Source of the DNA: Clostridia bacterium
Lineage (GTDB): Bacteria > Bacillota > Clostridia > Oscillospirales > CAG-272
DNA: 8,674 nucleotides
Assembly: GCA_017395715.1 (NCBI GenBank)
Contig: JAFQNZ010000248.1
Coordinates: forward strand, 1-8,674
Reading direction: 5' to 3'
The translations under genes and the position numbers were made by a program. The notes below the pieces were generated by a model. The model had not been told where the DNA came from. It made no database searches and worked only from the letters and a program-made list of their open reading frames with translations. This document shows, in pieces, positions 1 to 6,804 of this stretch (the first letter of the stretch is position 1; each line of letters opens with the position of its first letter).

Positions 1-874
1 GAATCTCTTCGTCATCTGCAATATCCTTTTTGTTGGCGGCAATGATTTGCTTGCGGGAAGCAAGTTCGGGGCTGTACTGTGCAAGCTCGTTGTTGATCAA
101 TTCGATATCGTCAATCGGATTGCGTCCTTCTCTGCCCGAAACGTCAACGACATGGATCAAGAGACGACAACGGTCAACATGCTTCAAAAATTCATGTCCA
201 AGACCAAGACCCTCGGATGCGCCTTCGATCAGACCGGGAATATCAGCCGCTACAAACGCGCGGTCATCCGAAAGTTCAACAACACCGATAGAAGGCTCAA
301 GGGTGGTAAAGTGATAGTCTGCAATCTTGGGTCTTGCTGCAGAAATACGCGAAAGGAGCGAGGATTTACCCACATTGGGAAGACCCACAAATCCAACATC
401 GGCAATTAGCTTCAGTTCCAGAATGACTTCCTTCTCTTCTCCGAGAATGCCTGATTTTGCAAAACGGGGAATCTGACGGGTCGGCGTTGCAAAATGCTTG
501 TTTCCCCAACCGCCTTTACCGCCTTTACAAATCACAAAATCGCCCGGCTCAGACATATCTTTGATCACAAGTCCGCTTTCGGCGTCTTTGATAATCGTTC
601 CAAGCGGCACAGGAAGGATCAAATCCGCTCCGTTTTTGCCATGAAATTTCATCTTGGCGCCATTTCCGCCGTTTTCCGCTTTGAATTTCCGCTTATATTT
701 GTAAAAAGTGAGAGTATTCATACCCTCGTCAACACGGAAAACAATGCTTCCGCCTTTACCGCCGTCTCCGCCATCGGGGCCGCCGTGAGAAACATATTTT
801 TCGCGATGAAAGGAAATACAGCCGTTACCGCCGTTTCCCGCTTGCAATTCAATTCTTACATTATCAAATAACAT
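1..874 (-). CDS. obgE: GTPase ObgE/CgtA, N-terminal 291 codons (runs off left edge)
   Basis: Obg is a ribosome-associated GTPase that acts in late 50S subunit assembly and in stress and growth control. Translating the minus strand from the ATG at 874 gives an open frame to the window edge. Residues 1-158 form the glycine-rich Obg fold, with the signature HREKYVSHGGPDGGDGGKGG at 23-42 and further GGNG and GGKGG turns. The G domain follows: G1/P-loop GLPNVGKS at 164-171, switch I FTTLEP at 189-194, G3 DIPG at 211-214, and G4 NKKD at 281-284. The rest of the G domain and any C-terminal OCT domain lie outside the window. A ribosome binding site (AAAAGGAT, 881-888) sits 7 bases from the ATG. Only 21 bases separate it from the ligA stop and no promoter is visible between them, so it is probably cotranscribed with ligA. 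All GTPase motifs seen are intact. Confidence 0.97.
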   Translation of the reverse strand, partial: MLFDNVRIELQAGNGGNGCISFHREKYVSHGGPDGGDGGKGGSIVFRVDEGMNTLTFYKYKRKFKAENGGNGAKMKFHGKNGADLILPVPLGTIIKDAESGLVIKDMSEPGDFVICKGGKGGWGNKHFATPTRQIPRFAKSGILGEEKEVILELKLIADVGFVGLPNVGKSSLLSRISAARPKIADYHFTTLEPSIGVVELSDDRAFVAADIPGLIEGASEGLGLGHEFLKHVDRCRLLIHVVDVSGREGRNPIDDIELINNELAQYSPELASRKQIIAANKKDIADDEEI

Positions 875-895
875 GATACGATCCTTTTGATCGAC

Positions 896-2869
896 TTAAC
901 CGATCATTCTTAAAAATTCTTCTTCATCAATGATGGTGACACCAAGGCTTTGTGCTTTTGTCAGTTTGCTCCCCGCGTCTTCACCAGCCAAAACAAACGA
1001 CGTTTTTTTGGAAACCGAGGAGGAAGCCTTGCCACCGTATTTCTTAATCAAAGCTTCCGCTTCACTGCGCGACATAGTAGGAAGCGTTCCCGTTAACACA
1101 AAGGTAAGTCCCGCAAAGCGCTGATCCAAAATCTCTTCTTTTTCAGCTGTGGTTTTAACACCAAGTGCTTTCAGATCTTCTATAATCTGTTTTGTGGTTT
1201 CTCTTGAAAAAAACTCTACAATACTTTGGGCTGTGATCTCCCCGATGTCCTCAATCTTGCAAAGATCTTCCGCAGTCAGCGAAAAATAATCGTCAATATC
1301 GGCATAGTGCTTGACAAGGCTTTCCGCTGTAGTAATACCGATCTGTCTGATTCCAAGTGCATACAGAAGCCGTGCCAATCCGCGTTCTTTAGAGTCAGCA
1401 ATGGCGTTAACAAGATTCTCAGCACTCTTTTCACCCATGCGTTCGAGTGCGGCAACTTGTTCAGGCTTCACGCGATATAGATCGGAAACGTTTTTGATGA
1501 TGTCATTATCTTTCAAAAGCTTCAGAACAGCAGGACCAAGACCGGCAATATCCATCGCGTCTTTCGATGCAAAATGCTGAAGGTTTCGCATCAGCTGTGC
1601 AGGACAAGCCGCATTGGTGCAACGGACTGATGCCTCTTCGTCGCGAAATACCGTTTCACCGCAAGAAGGACAAATTTCGGGCATAGCAAACGACACAAGA
1701 ATCTTATCTCTTCTGTCTTTTTTGCTTTCCACAATTTCGGGAATAATATCCCCAGCCTTCTGAACAACCACAACATCGCCGATTCGGATATCCTTTTCGG
1801 TAATGAAATCAATGTTATGCAGCGTGGCGCGCGAAACAACACTGCCGGCAATACGGACCGGCGAGAGTTCAGCAATCGGTGTTAACACGCCGGTTCTGCC
1901 AACTTGTATTGTAATGTTTTCGAGCACAGTTTCTTTTTGTTCGGGAGGAAATTTATAAGCAACCGCCCACTTAGGCGTGCTTGTGGCTTCGCCCATCTCG
2001 TTTCTCTTGGCAATCGAATCGGCTTTGATCACAACGCCGTCAATGTCGTATGGAAGTGATTGGCGCTTTTGTCCGATCTCCTCAATCACCGATACAATCT
2101 CATCAAACGAGTGACAAACCGTTTGAAAAGGAACCGTTCGAAAACCTTGTGACTTCATAAAATCAAAACTCTCGCTGTGTGTCGCAAAACTTTTGTCACA
2201 TGCTTGCAGATTGAAAACAAAGATATCAAGCTTTCTTGTCGCCGTGATGCGGGAATCAAGCTGGCGCAGCGATCCTGCGGCAGCATTACGGGGGTTGGCA
2301 AACAAAGACTCTTCGTTGGCTTCCCTTTCCGCGTTCAGCGTGTCGAACGCCTCTTTGGGCATATAGATTTCACCGCGAACTTCAAGCATTCCCTGATAGT
2401 CAATGGATAGCGGAATGGAACGAATGGTTTTGATATTTGCTGTTACATTCTCTCCAACTGTGCCGTCTCCGCGTGTTGCGCCGTAGATCAAATTGCCGTT
2501 TTCATAATGCAGCGCAGCCGAAAGCCCATCAATTTTGCATTCGACCGAATAGTCGATCTGACCGAACTCTTCTTCATTTTTGGCAATAAAACGATGCAGT
2601 TCCTCATAAGAAAACACATCAGTCAAACTTTTCAAAGGCACAGTATGCTTTATTTTTTCAAATTTTTCGCTGGGTTTTCCACCAACACGCACCGTAGGAG
2701 AATGACTGTCATAGTATTCCGGATTTTCTTCTTCAAGTTTAACAAGCTCATAAAAAAGTTTGTCGTATTCAACATCCGATATTTCGGGGGCATCTTCCAA
2801 ATAATATTTTCGGCTGTGATAATGAAGAATGCTACGCAGTTCTTCAATTCTTTTTTTAACATCCGTCAT
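896..2869 (-). CDS. ligA: NAD+-dependent DNA ligase LigA
   Basis: LigA seals nicks in duplex DNA during replication and repair, using NAD+ to form a ligase-AMP intermediate. The 657-residue protein has the usual length and domain order. An N-terminal Ia region with the YYLEDAPEISDVEYD motif is followed by the adenylation domain with catalytic Lys112 in CKIDG. Conserved motifs EVRGE (163-167), NPRNAAAGSLRQ (192-203) and DGVVIK (277-282) follow. Then come the OB fold, a Cys4 zinc finger (C400, C403, C417, C422), helix-hairpin-helix repeats (about 440-570) and a C-terminal BRCT domain (about 585-657). I chose the ATG at 2869 because AAGGGAG (2879-2885) lies 9 bases upstream and MTDVKKRIEELR aligns with family N-termini. 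A longer in-frame start at 2995 would lie inside the preceding terminator and upstream of the promoter. No key residue is missing. Confidence 0.98.
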   Translation of the reverse strand: MTDVKKRIEELRSILHYHSRKYYLEDAPEISDVEYDKLFYELVKLEEENPEYYDSHSPTVRVGGKPSEKFEKIKHTVPLKSLTDVFSYEELHRFIAKNEEEFGQIDYSVECKIDGLSAALHYENGNLIYGATRGDGTVGENVTANIKTIRSIPLSIDYQGMLEVRGEIYMPKEAFDTLNAEREANEESLFANPRNAAAGSLRQLDSRITATRKLDIFVFNLQACDKSFATHSESFDFMKSQGFRTVPFQTVCHSFDEIVSVIEEIGQKRQSLPYDIDGVVIKADSIAKRNEMGEATSTPKWAVAYKFPPEQKETVLENITIQVGRTGVLTPIAELSPVRIAGSVVSRATLHNIDFITEKDIRIGDVVVVQKAGDIIPEIVESKKDRRDKILVSFAMPEICPSCGETVFRDEEASVRCTNAACPAQLMRNLQHFASKDAMDIAGLGPAVLKLLKDNDIIKNVSDLYRVKPEQVAALERMGEKSAENLVNAIADSKERGLARLLYALGIRQIGITTAESLVKHYADIDDYFSLTAEDLCKIEDIGEITAQSIVEFFSRETTKQIIEDLKALGVKTTAEKEEILDQRFAGLTFVLTGTLPTMSRSEAEALIKKYGGKASSSVSKKTSFVLAGEDAGSKLTKAQSLGVTIIDEEEFLRMIG

Positions 2870-2918
2870 AGAATGACACTCCCTTCTCTTTTGATCTGCA
2901 AATAGCCATACAACATAT

Positions 2919-2947
2919 AGTATATCACGAAATATGCTTTTTTTCAA
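2919..2947 (-). promoter_or_regulatory. Sigma-A promoter of ligA-obgE
   Basis: On the minus strand TTGAAA (2947-2942) is followed by a 17-base spacer and TATACT (2924-2919), a near-consensus vegetative promoter. It lies between the spoIIIAH terminator and the ligA ribosome binding site, placing transcription start about 45 bases before the ligA ATG. An A-rich tract immediately upstream (about 2948-2972) could act as an UP element. This makes ligA-obgE independent of the sporulation operon. Confidence 0.85.
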
Positions 2948-2976
2948 GAGAAATTTTTTGTTTTTTTCTAGAAAGC

Positions 2977-3012
2977 AAAAATCCTCCCATCTCATTGAGT
3001 GGGAGGATTTTT
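2977..3012 (-). terminator. Intrinsic terminator of the spoIIIA operon
   Basis: A perfect 13-bp inverted repeat (AAAAATCCTCCCA and TGGGAGGATTTTT) flanks a 10-base loop, starting about 11 bases after the spoIIIAH stop. On the minus strand the GC-rich stem core ends in a U run. The A and U ends are symmetrical, so it could also work from the plus strand, but no plus-strand gene needs it. It separates spoIIIA from the ligA promoter. Confidence 0.92.
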
Positions 3013-3023
3013 GGAATTATAAA

Positions 3024-3632
3024 TTAAGAATTCTTTTCAATGATTGTAATGTTGGAGGGTGCAATGGATGCCTGTTTTAATACAATCTCTTGAATCTGTG
3101 CTCTTTGACCGGGTTCAAGGCCGTTGCTTTTTACCACAACATCAATATGTTCATTCGAAATCACAGCAACACATTCCTCAAAACCTTTTGCCTTGATTAA
3201 AGTTTCAATATTGGCCTCTCTTTGTTTGTTAGAAGCTAATGTGGTAATTTCACGGAAGGCGGCATCCTTGGCTTCTTCCGTTGCGCTGGCACTTGTCGTT
3301 ACCGAAATGAGCGTGTTATATGCACTGTCATACGCGGTTTCGCGGTTCAGCTGTGCCATTGCAAAGTAACTCTCATTGCTATCCGGGGTAGATACTTGAT
3401 TTCCGGGCGCCTCGGTTATGTTTCCTGTGGGATCGTTTGGTACGTAAGGATCTGCGTTATTGGCAAACAAAACCCAGTTCAAAAAGATTGCACCGGCAAC
3501 AAGAGCCACAGCACCAAGGATAATCAAATTTCTTTTCGGTTTTCTTTTTAATGAATCGGACATTTTCTCAAAGCCTCCTTTATATTTTTCAACAGTTCCG
3601 GTATTGCTTTCCGATTTAATGATTTTTACCAT
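3024..3632 (-). CDS. spoIIIAH: Stage III sporulation protein AH (SpoIIIAH)
   Basis: SpoIIIAH sits in the mother-cell membrane and meets forespore SpoIIQ across the intermembrane space, forming part of the channel needed for late forespore gene expression. The 202-residue frame has a basic segment (KRKPKR, 29-34), one membrane segment (about 35-55), a Pro/Asn/Thr-rich linker (60-88) and a C-terminal YscJ/FliF-like ring-building domain (about 90-198). That domain includes EANIETLIKAKGFEECVAVI and the final APSNITIIE strand. Last gene of the operon, 60 bases after spoIIIAG and followed by a terminator. Two in-frame ATGs each have a strong Shine-Dalgarno: 3632 (AAGGAGG, 6-base spacing) and 3563 (AAAGGAGG, 10-base spacing). 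The shorter 179-residue form has the short cytoplasmic tail usual for the family. I list the longer frame because its spacing is better, but cannot decide between them. Confidence 0.93.
   Translation of the reverse strand: MVKIIKSESNTGTVEKYKGGFEKMSDSLKRKPKRNLIILGAVALVAGAIFLNWVLFANNADPYVPNDPTGNITEAPGNQVSTPDSNESYFAMAQLNRETAYDSAYNTLISVTTSASATEEAKDAAFREITTLASNKQREANIETLIKAKGFEECVAVISNEHIDVVVKSNGLEPGQRAQIQEIVLKQASIAPSNITIIEKNS
3574..3581 (-). promoter_or_regulatory. Second ribosome binding site inside spoIIIAH
   Basis: AAAGGAGG lies 10 bases before an in-frame ATG at 3563 and is read as Lys-Gly-Gly codons of the longer frame. It could start a SpoIIIAH shorter by 23 residues. Confidence 0.6.
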
Positions 3633-3638
3633 AATATT

Positions 3639-3645
3639 CCTCCTT
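3639..3645 (-). promoter_or_regulatory. Ribosome binding site for the upstream spoIIIAH start
   Basis: AAGGAGG sits 6 bases before the ATG at 3632, near-ideal spacing. It supports use of the longer SpoIIIAH start. Confidence 0.65.
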
Positions 3646-3692
3646 TTCGTCTTTGTACATATCTATTCACAACCCGAAGCTGTTATTCGTCT

Positions 3693-4088
3693 TTAAGAAA
3701 AAGTCACATATATTTTATCAGAGGTAACACCAAGCGCCGAGCTTACCAGCATAACAACCCGCAAACGCAAATCCGGCGTTTCTTCTCCTCGACATACAAC
3801 TGCAACCCCTCGTACACGCGGACGTTCTTTATTGGATGGGATCTGATCAAGCGTTACCATCACCGAAGCGTCGTGAATGCCGCTAATCTGTTTTAGAATA
3901 GAAGCAATTCGCTCTTCACACCGCTTCTCACATAGTTCAAATTCTTCGGGAATATTGTTAGAATCCGTCTTTTCTTTTGTGCCTGAAAAAACGCCCGATA
4001 AAAAGAGCAAAAAGATTCCCGCCAGTAACAAAAGGATCAGATAGCTTCTTTTTTTATTGAATATTTGTTTATTCAAGATATCCCCCAT
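3693..4088 (-). CDS. spoIIIAG: Stage III sporulation protein AG (SpoIIIAG), unusually short
   Basis: SpoIIIAG forms a large oligomeric ring in the intermembrane space as part of the SpoIIIA-SpoIIQ channel. From the ATG at 4088 the protein has 131 residues, against 229 in Bacillus subtilis. It has a basic N-terminus, one membrane segment (about 16-35), a short linker, a helix (about 50-71), a strand ASVMVTLD (74-81), the family hallmark PRVRGVAVVCRG (90-101), a second helix ending LVSSALGV and a last strand DKIYVTF. This is a bare ring-building fold: only about 8 residues link the first strand to the PRVRG strand, where the B. subtilis protein has a long insertion. The start is uncertain. TTG at 4100 overlaps the spoIIIAF stop, ATG at 4088 has no Shine-Dalgarno, and TTG at 4076 has GGGGGA just before it. 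Identity is secure from the C-terminal motif and gene order. Confidence 0.93.
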   Translation of the reverse strand: MGDILNKQIFNKKRSYLILLLLAGIFLLFLSGVFSGTKEKTDSNNIPEEFELCEKRCEERIASILKQISGIHDASVMVTLDQIPSNKERPRVRGVAVVCRGEETPDLRLRVVMLVSSALGVTSDKIYVTFS

Positions 4089-4096
4089 ACAAAGTA

Positions 4097-4570
4097 TCAA
4101 TAAAAAATAATACTTGTTTCCGTGTTGAATGTTTGTTCGAGATACATTTCCATCTCCTCTGAAAAATGTATATCTTTTTGACTGAGTTTCAAAGAAATAT
4201 GTGTCAGCAGGATTGTTCCGTTTTCTTTCATTTCCATATTAAGCGAAACCAAAACACTGTCCTGTAGATCAAACTTTTCAGCCAAGTGTTTTTGAATCGA
4301 TTCCTCAGCTTTTTTTCTTGTCAGATTGAGTACTTCGTCATAAGAACTTGTGGGAGGTGAATCTGTCTGTTCATTTTTGATCACACCTTCGGTAAAACCA
4401 AACAGCTCTTCACCAAGTGATCGAATCGGTGTGAATAAAAAAATCAAAAGCATCAAAGAGGCAATAAAAGTAACATATTTTTTCATTCCTGCAGGAGCGA
4501 TTCTTTCACCGATTCCGGCAATCAAAGACGCTGTAAAGGATGCCACAATGTATTCGGAAAATGCCTTCAT
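4097..4570 (-). CDS. spoIIIAF: Stage III sporulation protein AF (SpoIIIAF)
   Basis: SpoIIIAF is a mother-cell membrane component of the SpoIIIA channel. The 157-residue protein has two hydrophobic segments (about 7-20 and 31-48) joined by a short loop, then a soluble region facing the intermembrane space. The predicted order of that region is helix (77-100), two strands (105-128), helix (137-148) and final strand TSIIFY (152-157), which matches a ring-building motif. It is shorter than the roughly 206-residue B. subtilis protein, mostly because the C-terminal tail is absent. The ATG at 4570 has GAGGA (4577-4581) 6 bases upstream, and this Shine-Dalgarno overlaps the spoIIIAE stop codon. Its own stop overlaps or lies just before the spoIIIAG start. 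Identification rests on topology, position between AE and AG, and length, since the family is weakly conserved. Confidence 0.9.
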   Translation of the reverse strand: MKAFSEYIVASFTASLIAGIGERIAPAGMKKYVTFIASLMLLIFLFTPIRSLGEELFGFTEGVIKNEQTDSPPTSSYDEVLNLTRKKAEESIQKHLAEKFDLQDSVLVSLNMEMKENGTILLTHISLKLSQKDIHFSEEMEMYLEQTFNTETSIIFY

Positions 4571-4579
4571 AACACATCC

Positions 4580-5704
4580 TCATGCTATCGGAACAGCCGA
4601 ACTTGTAAACAGTGCTGTAACGAATATATATAGAATTGATTGAACCGAAACAGTTGCCATCAGCATATTGATCAGATGAGATATCTCTCCCAGCAAACTT
4701 TCAGCAGATTTTACATCAAGAAGAGCGGCTACTGTTTTAGAAAGCGCAAGCGATATTTTCGCAGAAAATAAAACCGATAATGGATATAGCGTCATAATCA
4801 CAAGACCTACCACACCGATTGTTCCAACGCTTTTTTGAATCACTGCCACAGCAGCACCCAAAGTTCTGACAGAATCTCCCACCGCATTACCCACAATTGG
4901 AATTGATGATGATGCCGCAAAACGGATGCTTCTTGCAGCGAGTGTGTCTTCTGCCTGTGCAAGCATTGTTTGAAATGTAATGGCAACAATTGACACAGTC
5001 GCAATAAGTCCGATCAGAAATGTAAATAAACCTCGCACAAAAGCAGAAAGTGAACTTAAATTTATTTTCTTCGATGCAATTGAAGTCAACGCGGAAGCAA
5101 ACGAAATTCGAATAATCGGCAAAAGAAGAATACTGCATAAACTGCCAAGAAGTGATACCGTTACCGAAAGAGACATCCCGGATTTGGTCGATTGCATAAC
5201 ACCGCCACCCAAAAGATGTACACTTCCCATAACACCCGTAAAGGTTAACATATACGCGCTCACTCTTTTGCAGTATTCCGCCACCTCTTCAAATAACGAA
5301 TATACAATCGTAAAAGCTTCAAATGCAATCAAAAGTAAGGCAATAAAAGAGGCAAGACTGTTTTCGCGGTTTCCGAAAGCATCTTCTACTCGCTCCGCAA
5401 GTGAACCGAGAAGAAGCGCAGCCAAGAAAAACGCCAGATAAGAATATACCGAGTAAAGCGACTGTTTCAGAAAAGAAACAGATAGGGACAGCAGAAAAGA
5501 TGTATCTGCGTTCTGTGCCATCTCCTCATAATCGTTACCGTCGGGAAGCTTTGATTTTACATCATCGGGCAAAGCATCTGCAACGATTTCCACATAGCTT
5601 TCCGGTGTTGGAAGTGTCTCTTCTTTTGCATAGATTGTCACACTAAATGGGAGAAAAAGAAATAGAACAACACCCAAAACAAGAAAAAGTAATCGTTTTT
5701 TCAT
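4580..5704 (-). CDS. spoIIIAE: Stage III sporulation protein AE (SpoIIIAE)
   Basis: SpoIIIAE is the large polytopic membrane subunit of the SpoIIIA complex in the mother-cell membrane. The 374-residue protein opens with a signal peptide (MKKRLL, hydrophobic core 5-25, likely cleavage after YAK or nearby). A short extracytoplasmic segment (27-65) follows, then several membrane spans, roughly 85-103, 117-138, 147-168, 179-200, 223-246, 292-315 and 345-368. The family-like stretch AARSIRFAASSSIPIVGNAV lies at 256-275. Length is close to the roughly 399 residues in B. subtilis. Its ATG directly abuts the spoIIIAD stop (TAAATG) and no Shine-Dalgarno is visible, so translation is probably coupled to spoIIIAD. 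Transport of small molecules has been proposed for this subunit in the literature, but nothing in this sequence shows a substrate. Confidence 0.96.
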   Translation of the reverse strand: MKKRLLFLVLGVVLFLFLPFSVTIYAKEETLPTPESYVEIVADALPDDVKSKLPDGNDYEEMAQNADTSFLLSLSVSFLKQSLYSVYSYLAFFLAALLLGSLAERVEDAFGNRENSLASFIALLLIAFEAFTIVYSLFEEVAEYCKRVSAYMLTFTGVMGSVHLLGGGVMQSTKSGMSLSVTVSLLGSLCSILLLPIIRISFASALTSIASKKINLSSLSAFVRGLFTFLIGLIATVSIVAITFQTMLAQAEDTLAARSIRFAASSSIPIVGNAVGDSVRTLGAAVAVIQKSVGTIGVVGLVIMTLYPLSVLFSAKISLALSKTVAALLDVKSAESLLGEISHLINMLMATVSVQSILYIFVTALFTSSAVPIA

Positions 5705-6091
5705 TTATGTTTGTAAGACATCGGTGATTAAGGCTGTGATTTCTTTTAACAGAGGTAATGACAACAACAAAATCTCGCACTTCCCTAACAATTCTACTTT
5801 GGCAGCAATTGCATTTTCTCCGCAATCACGGCAAATATCTGATGCGGTAGAGACCACAAGGGATATTCCAACTGATTTCAATAATAGGGTTATGTAGTTT
5901 TTGCTACTTGGCTCAACAAGGTTGTTTAAGAAATCAATGATCGGATTACATATAGCAAGCGATATTCCTGTCAACATAACCGAGATACAAAGAGAAAGCG
6001 GTATCGCCAGTTCGCTTTTGATAGCCCGTATCATAATGAGGAGTGTTACAAAAACAACAGTCAGAGCAATTGACGAAAGAAAACGGTTCAT
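5705..6091 (-). CDS. spoIIIAD: Stage III sporulation protein AD (SpoIIIAD)
   Basis: SpoIIIAD is a small integral membrane protein of the SpoIIIA complex. The 128-residue protein has hydrophobic segments at about 6-22, 28-47 and 67-82, and a C-terminal one at about 105-122. The hallmark SDICRDCGE...AAKVELLGK lies between the last two. Length fits the family (133 in B. subtilis). The start overlaps the spoIIIAC stop (ATGA, 6091-6088) and the stop abuts the spoIIIAE start. No usable Shine-Dalgarno precedes the ATG (only GGA two bases away), so it is likely translated by ribosomes finishing spoIIIAC. Confidence 0.97.
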   Translation of the reverse strand: MNRFLSSIALTVVFVTLLIMIRAIKSELAIPLSLCISVMLTGISLAICNPIIDFLNNLVEPSSKNYITLLLKSVGISLVVSTASDICRDCGENAIAAKVELLGKCEILLLSLPLLKEITALITDVLQT

Positions 6092-6282
6092 AATCCAAAC
6101 AGTTCTTTTATGGTATTTAGGAGTTCCGATATTTCACCAATCAGCATCAAAAGCACAACAACAATCCCGGCAAGTGTTACCAGCATTGCCTGTTCATCCC
6201 GCCCGCTTTTGGCAAGAAGTTGATGAGATACACTAACCAAAAGGCCAATTCCTATGATTTTGAAAATCAGTTCCGCACTCAC
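6088..6282 (-). CDS. spoIIIAC: Stage III sporulation protein AC (SpoIIIAC), GTG start
   Basis: SpoIIIAC is a very small membrane subunit of the SpoIIIA complex. The 64 residues form two hydrophobic helices (about 5-24 and 32-50) separated by AKSGRDEQAML, the conserved connecting loop of the family. B. subtilis SpoIIIAC is 68 residues. The start is GTG at 6282 with AAAGGAG (6289-6295) 6 bases upstream. An ATG two bases earlier is out of frame and is followed at once by TGA, so it cannot be the start. It overlaps spoIIIAD by four bases and lies 38 bases after spoIIIAB, the first strong ribosome binding site inside the operon. Confidence 0.97.
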   Translation of the reverse strand: MSAELIFKIIGIGLLVSVSHQLLAKSGRDEQAMLVTLAGIVVVLLMLIGEISELLNTIKELFGL

Positions 6283-6288
6283 ATGGAA

Positions 6289-6295
6289 CTCCTTT
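6289..6295 (-). promoter_or_regulatory. Ribosome binding site of spoIIIAC
   Basis: AAAGGAG lies 4 bases from an out-of-frame ATG-TGA and 6 bases from the in-frame GTG. Together they read ATGTGAGTG, so the start codon shares its G with the decoy ATG. Confidence 0.8.
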
Positions 6296-6320
6296 CAGCA
6301 AAGAAATGAAATAAGGTCTT

Positions 6321-6803
6321 TTACAAAAATAGTATGATCATTGCAATCCCAAGTGAGATTCCCAACACGTTATACAGCCGTTTCTTTGTCGGAAAATTGG
6401 CCTTTGATTCACGAAGTTTTTCTTCTAAAAGATCACACAGCAAATCACAAGATTTTATTTGCTCGTCTATTGGCAATCTTCCCACCGTTTCAGCAAAACT
6501 CAAAAAACGTGTTTCGGTGAAACTGTCATAACCAAAACGATCTTTCTCTGATAAATAAGCATCCTTCAGTCCTTTTTTCCTTAGATGTACCAAAAAATCA
6601 CTGTCCTGTAACGACGGATAGGAAAACCGTTGGTATATCTCATCCAGATGAATGCGGAAAAAAGCAACATTTTGACGAATCGACCGAATCAAATATAACA
6701 TCCCTTCGGCGGATTCTATTTGTTCCTTTTCCCTTTTGGCTAAAAGATGTCCGCCTAAGGCAGAAAACAGAAAAACAAAAAGAAGTCCTGTAAACTTGAT
6801 CAT
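6321..6803 (-). CDS. spoIIIAB: Stage III sporulation protein AB (SpoIIIAB)
   Basis: SpoIIIAB resembles the GspF-type inner-membrane platform protein of type II secretion and is thought to work with the SpoIIIAA ATPase. The 160 residues comprise an N-terminal membrane segment (about 4-21, with GG at 17-18), a long mostly helical cytoplasmic region (about 22-143) containing the paired helices REKEQIESAEGMLYLIRSIR and EEKLRESKANFPTKK, and a C-terminal membrane segment (about 145-160). Length is close to the 171 of B. subtilis. The ATG lies one base after the spoIIIAA stop and has no Shine-Dalgarno, so coupling to spoIIIAA is likely. The family is weakly conserved, so the call rests on topology, length and position. 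Confidence 0.93.
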   Translation of the reverse strand: MIKFTGLLFVFLFSALGGHLLAKREKEQIESAEGMLYLIRSIRQNVAFFRIHLDEIYQRFSYPSLQDSDFLVHLRKKGLKDAYLSEKDRFGYDSFTETRFLSFAETVGRLPIDEQIKSCDLLCDLLEEKLRESKANFPTKKRLYNVLGISLGIAMIILFL

Positions 6804-6804
6804 T

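Noticed and set aside
494..871. 125-codon plus-strand ORF opposite obgE, and other plus-strand ORFs opposite ligA and spoIIIA
   Set aside because: They are antisense to well-conserved proteins, lack ribosome sites or promoters, and resemble no family I recognise.
1591..1875. 94-codon minus-strand ORF within ligA in another frame
   Set aside because: It lies wholly inside the zinc-finger and OB region of ligA, and all ligA motifs are intact in the main frame, so it is a frame shadow.
2870..2995. 42-codon N-terminal extension of LigA to an ATG at 2995
   Set aside because: It would start inside the spoIIIA terminator loop and upstream of the ligA promoter, has no ribosome site, and family proteins begin at the MTDVKK position.
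3616..3660. 14-codon ORF (MYKDEKEEYYGKNH) overlapping the spoIIIAH start
   Set aside because: It has no Shine-Dalgarno of its own and its Lys/Glu-rich content simply reflects reading through the spoIIIAH ribosome binding site.
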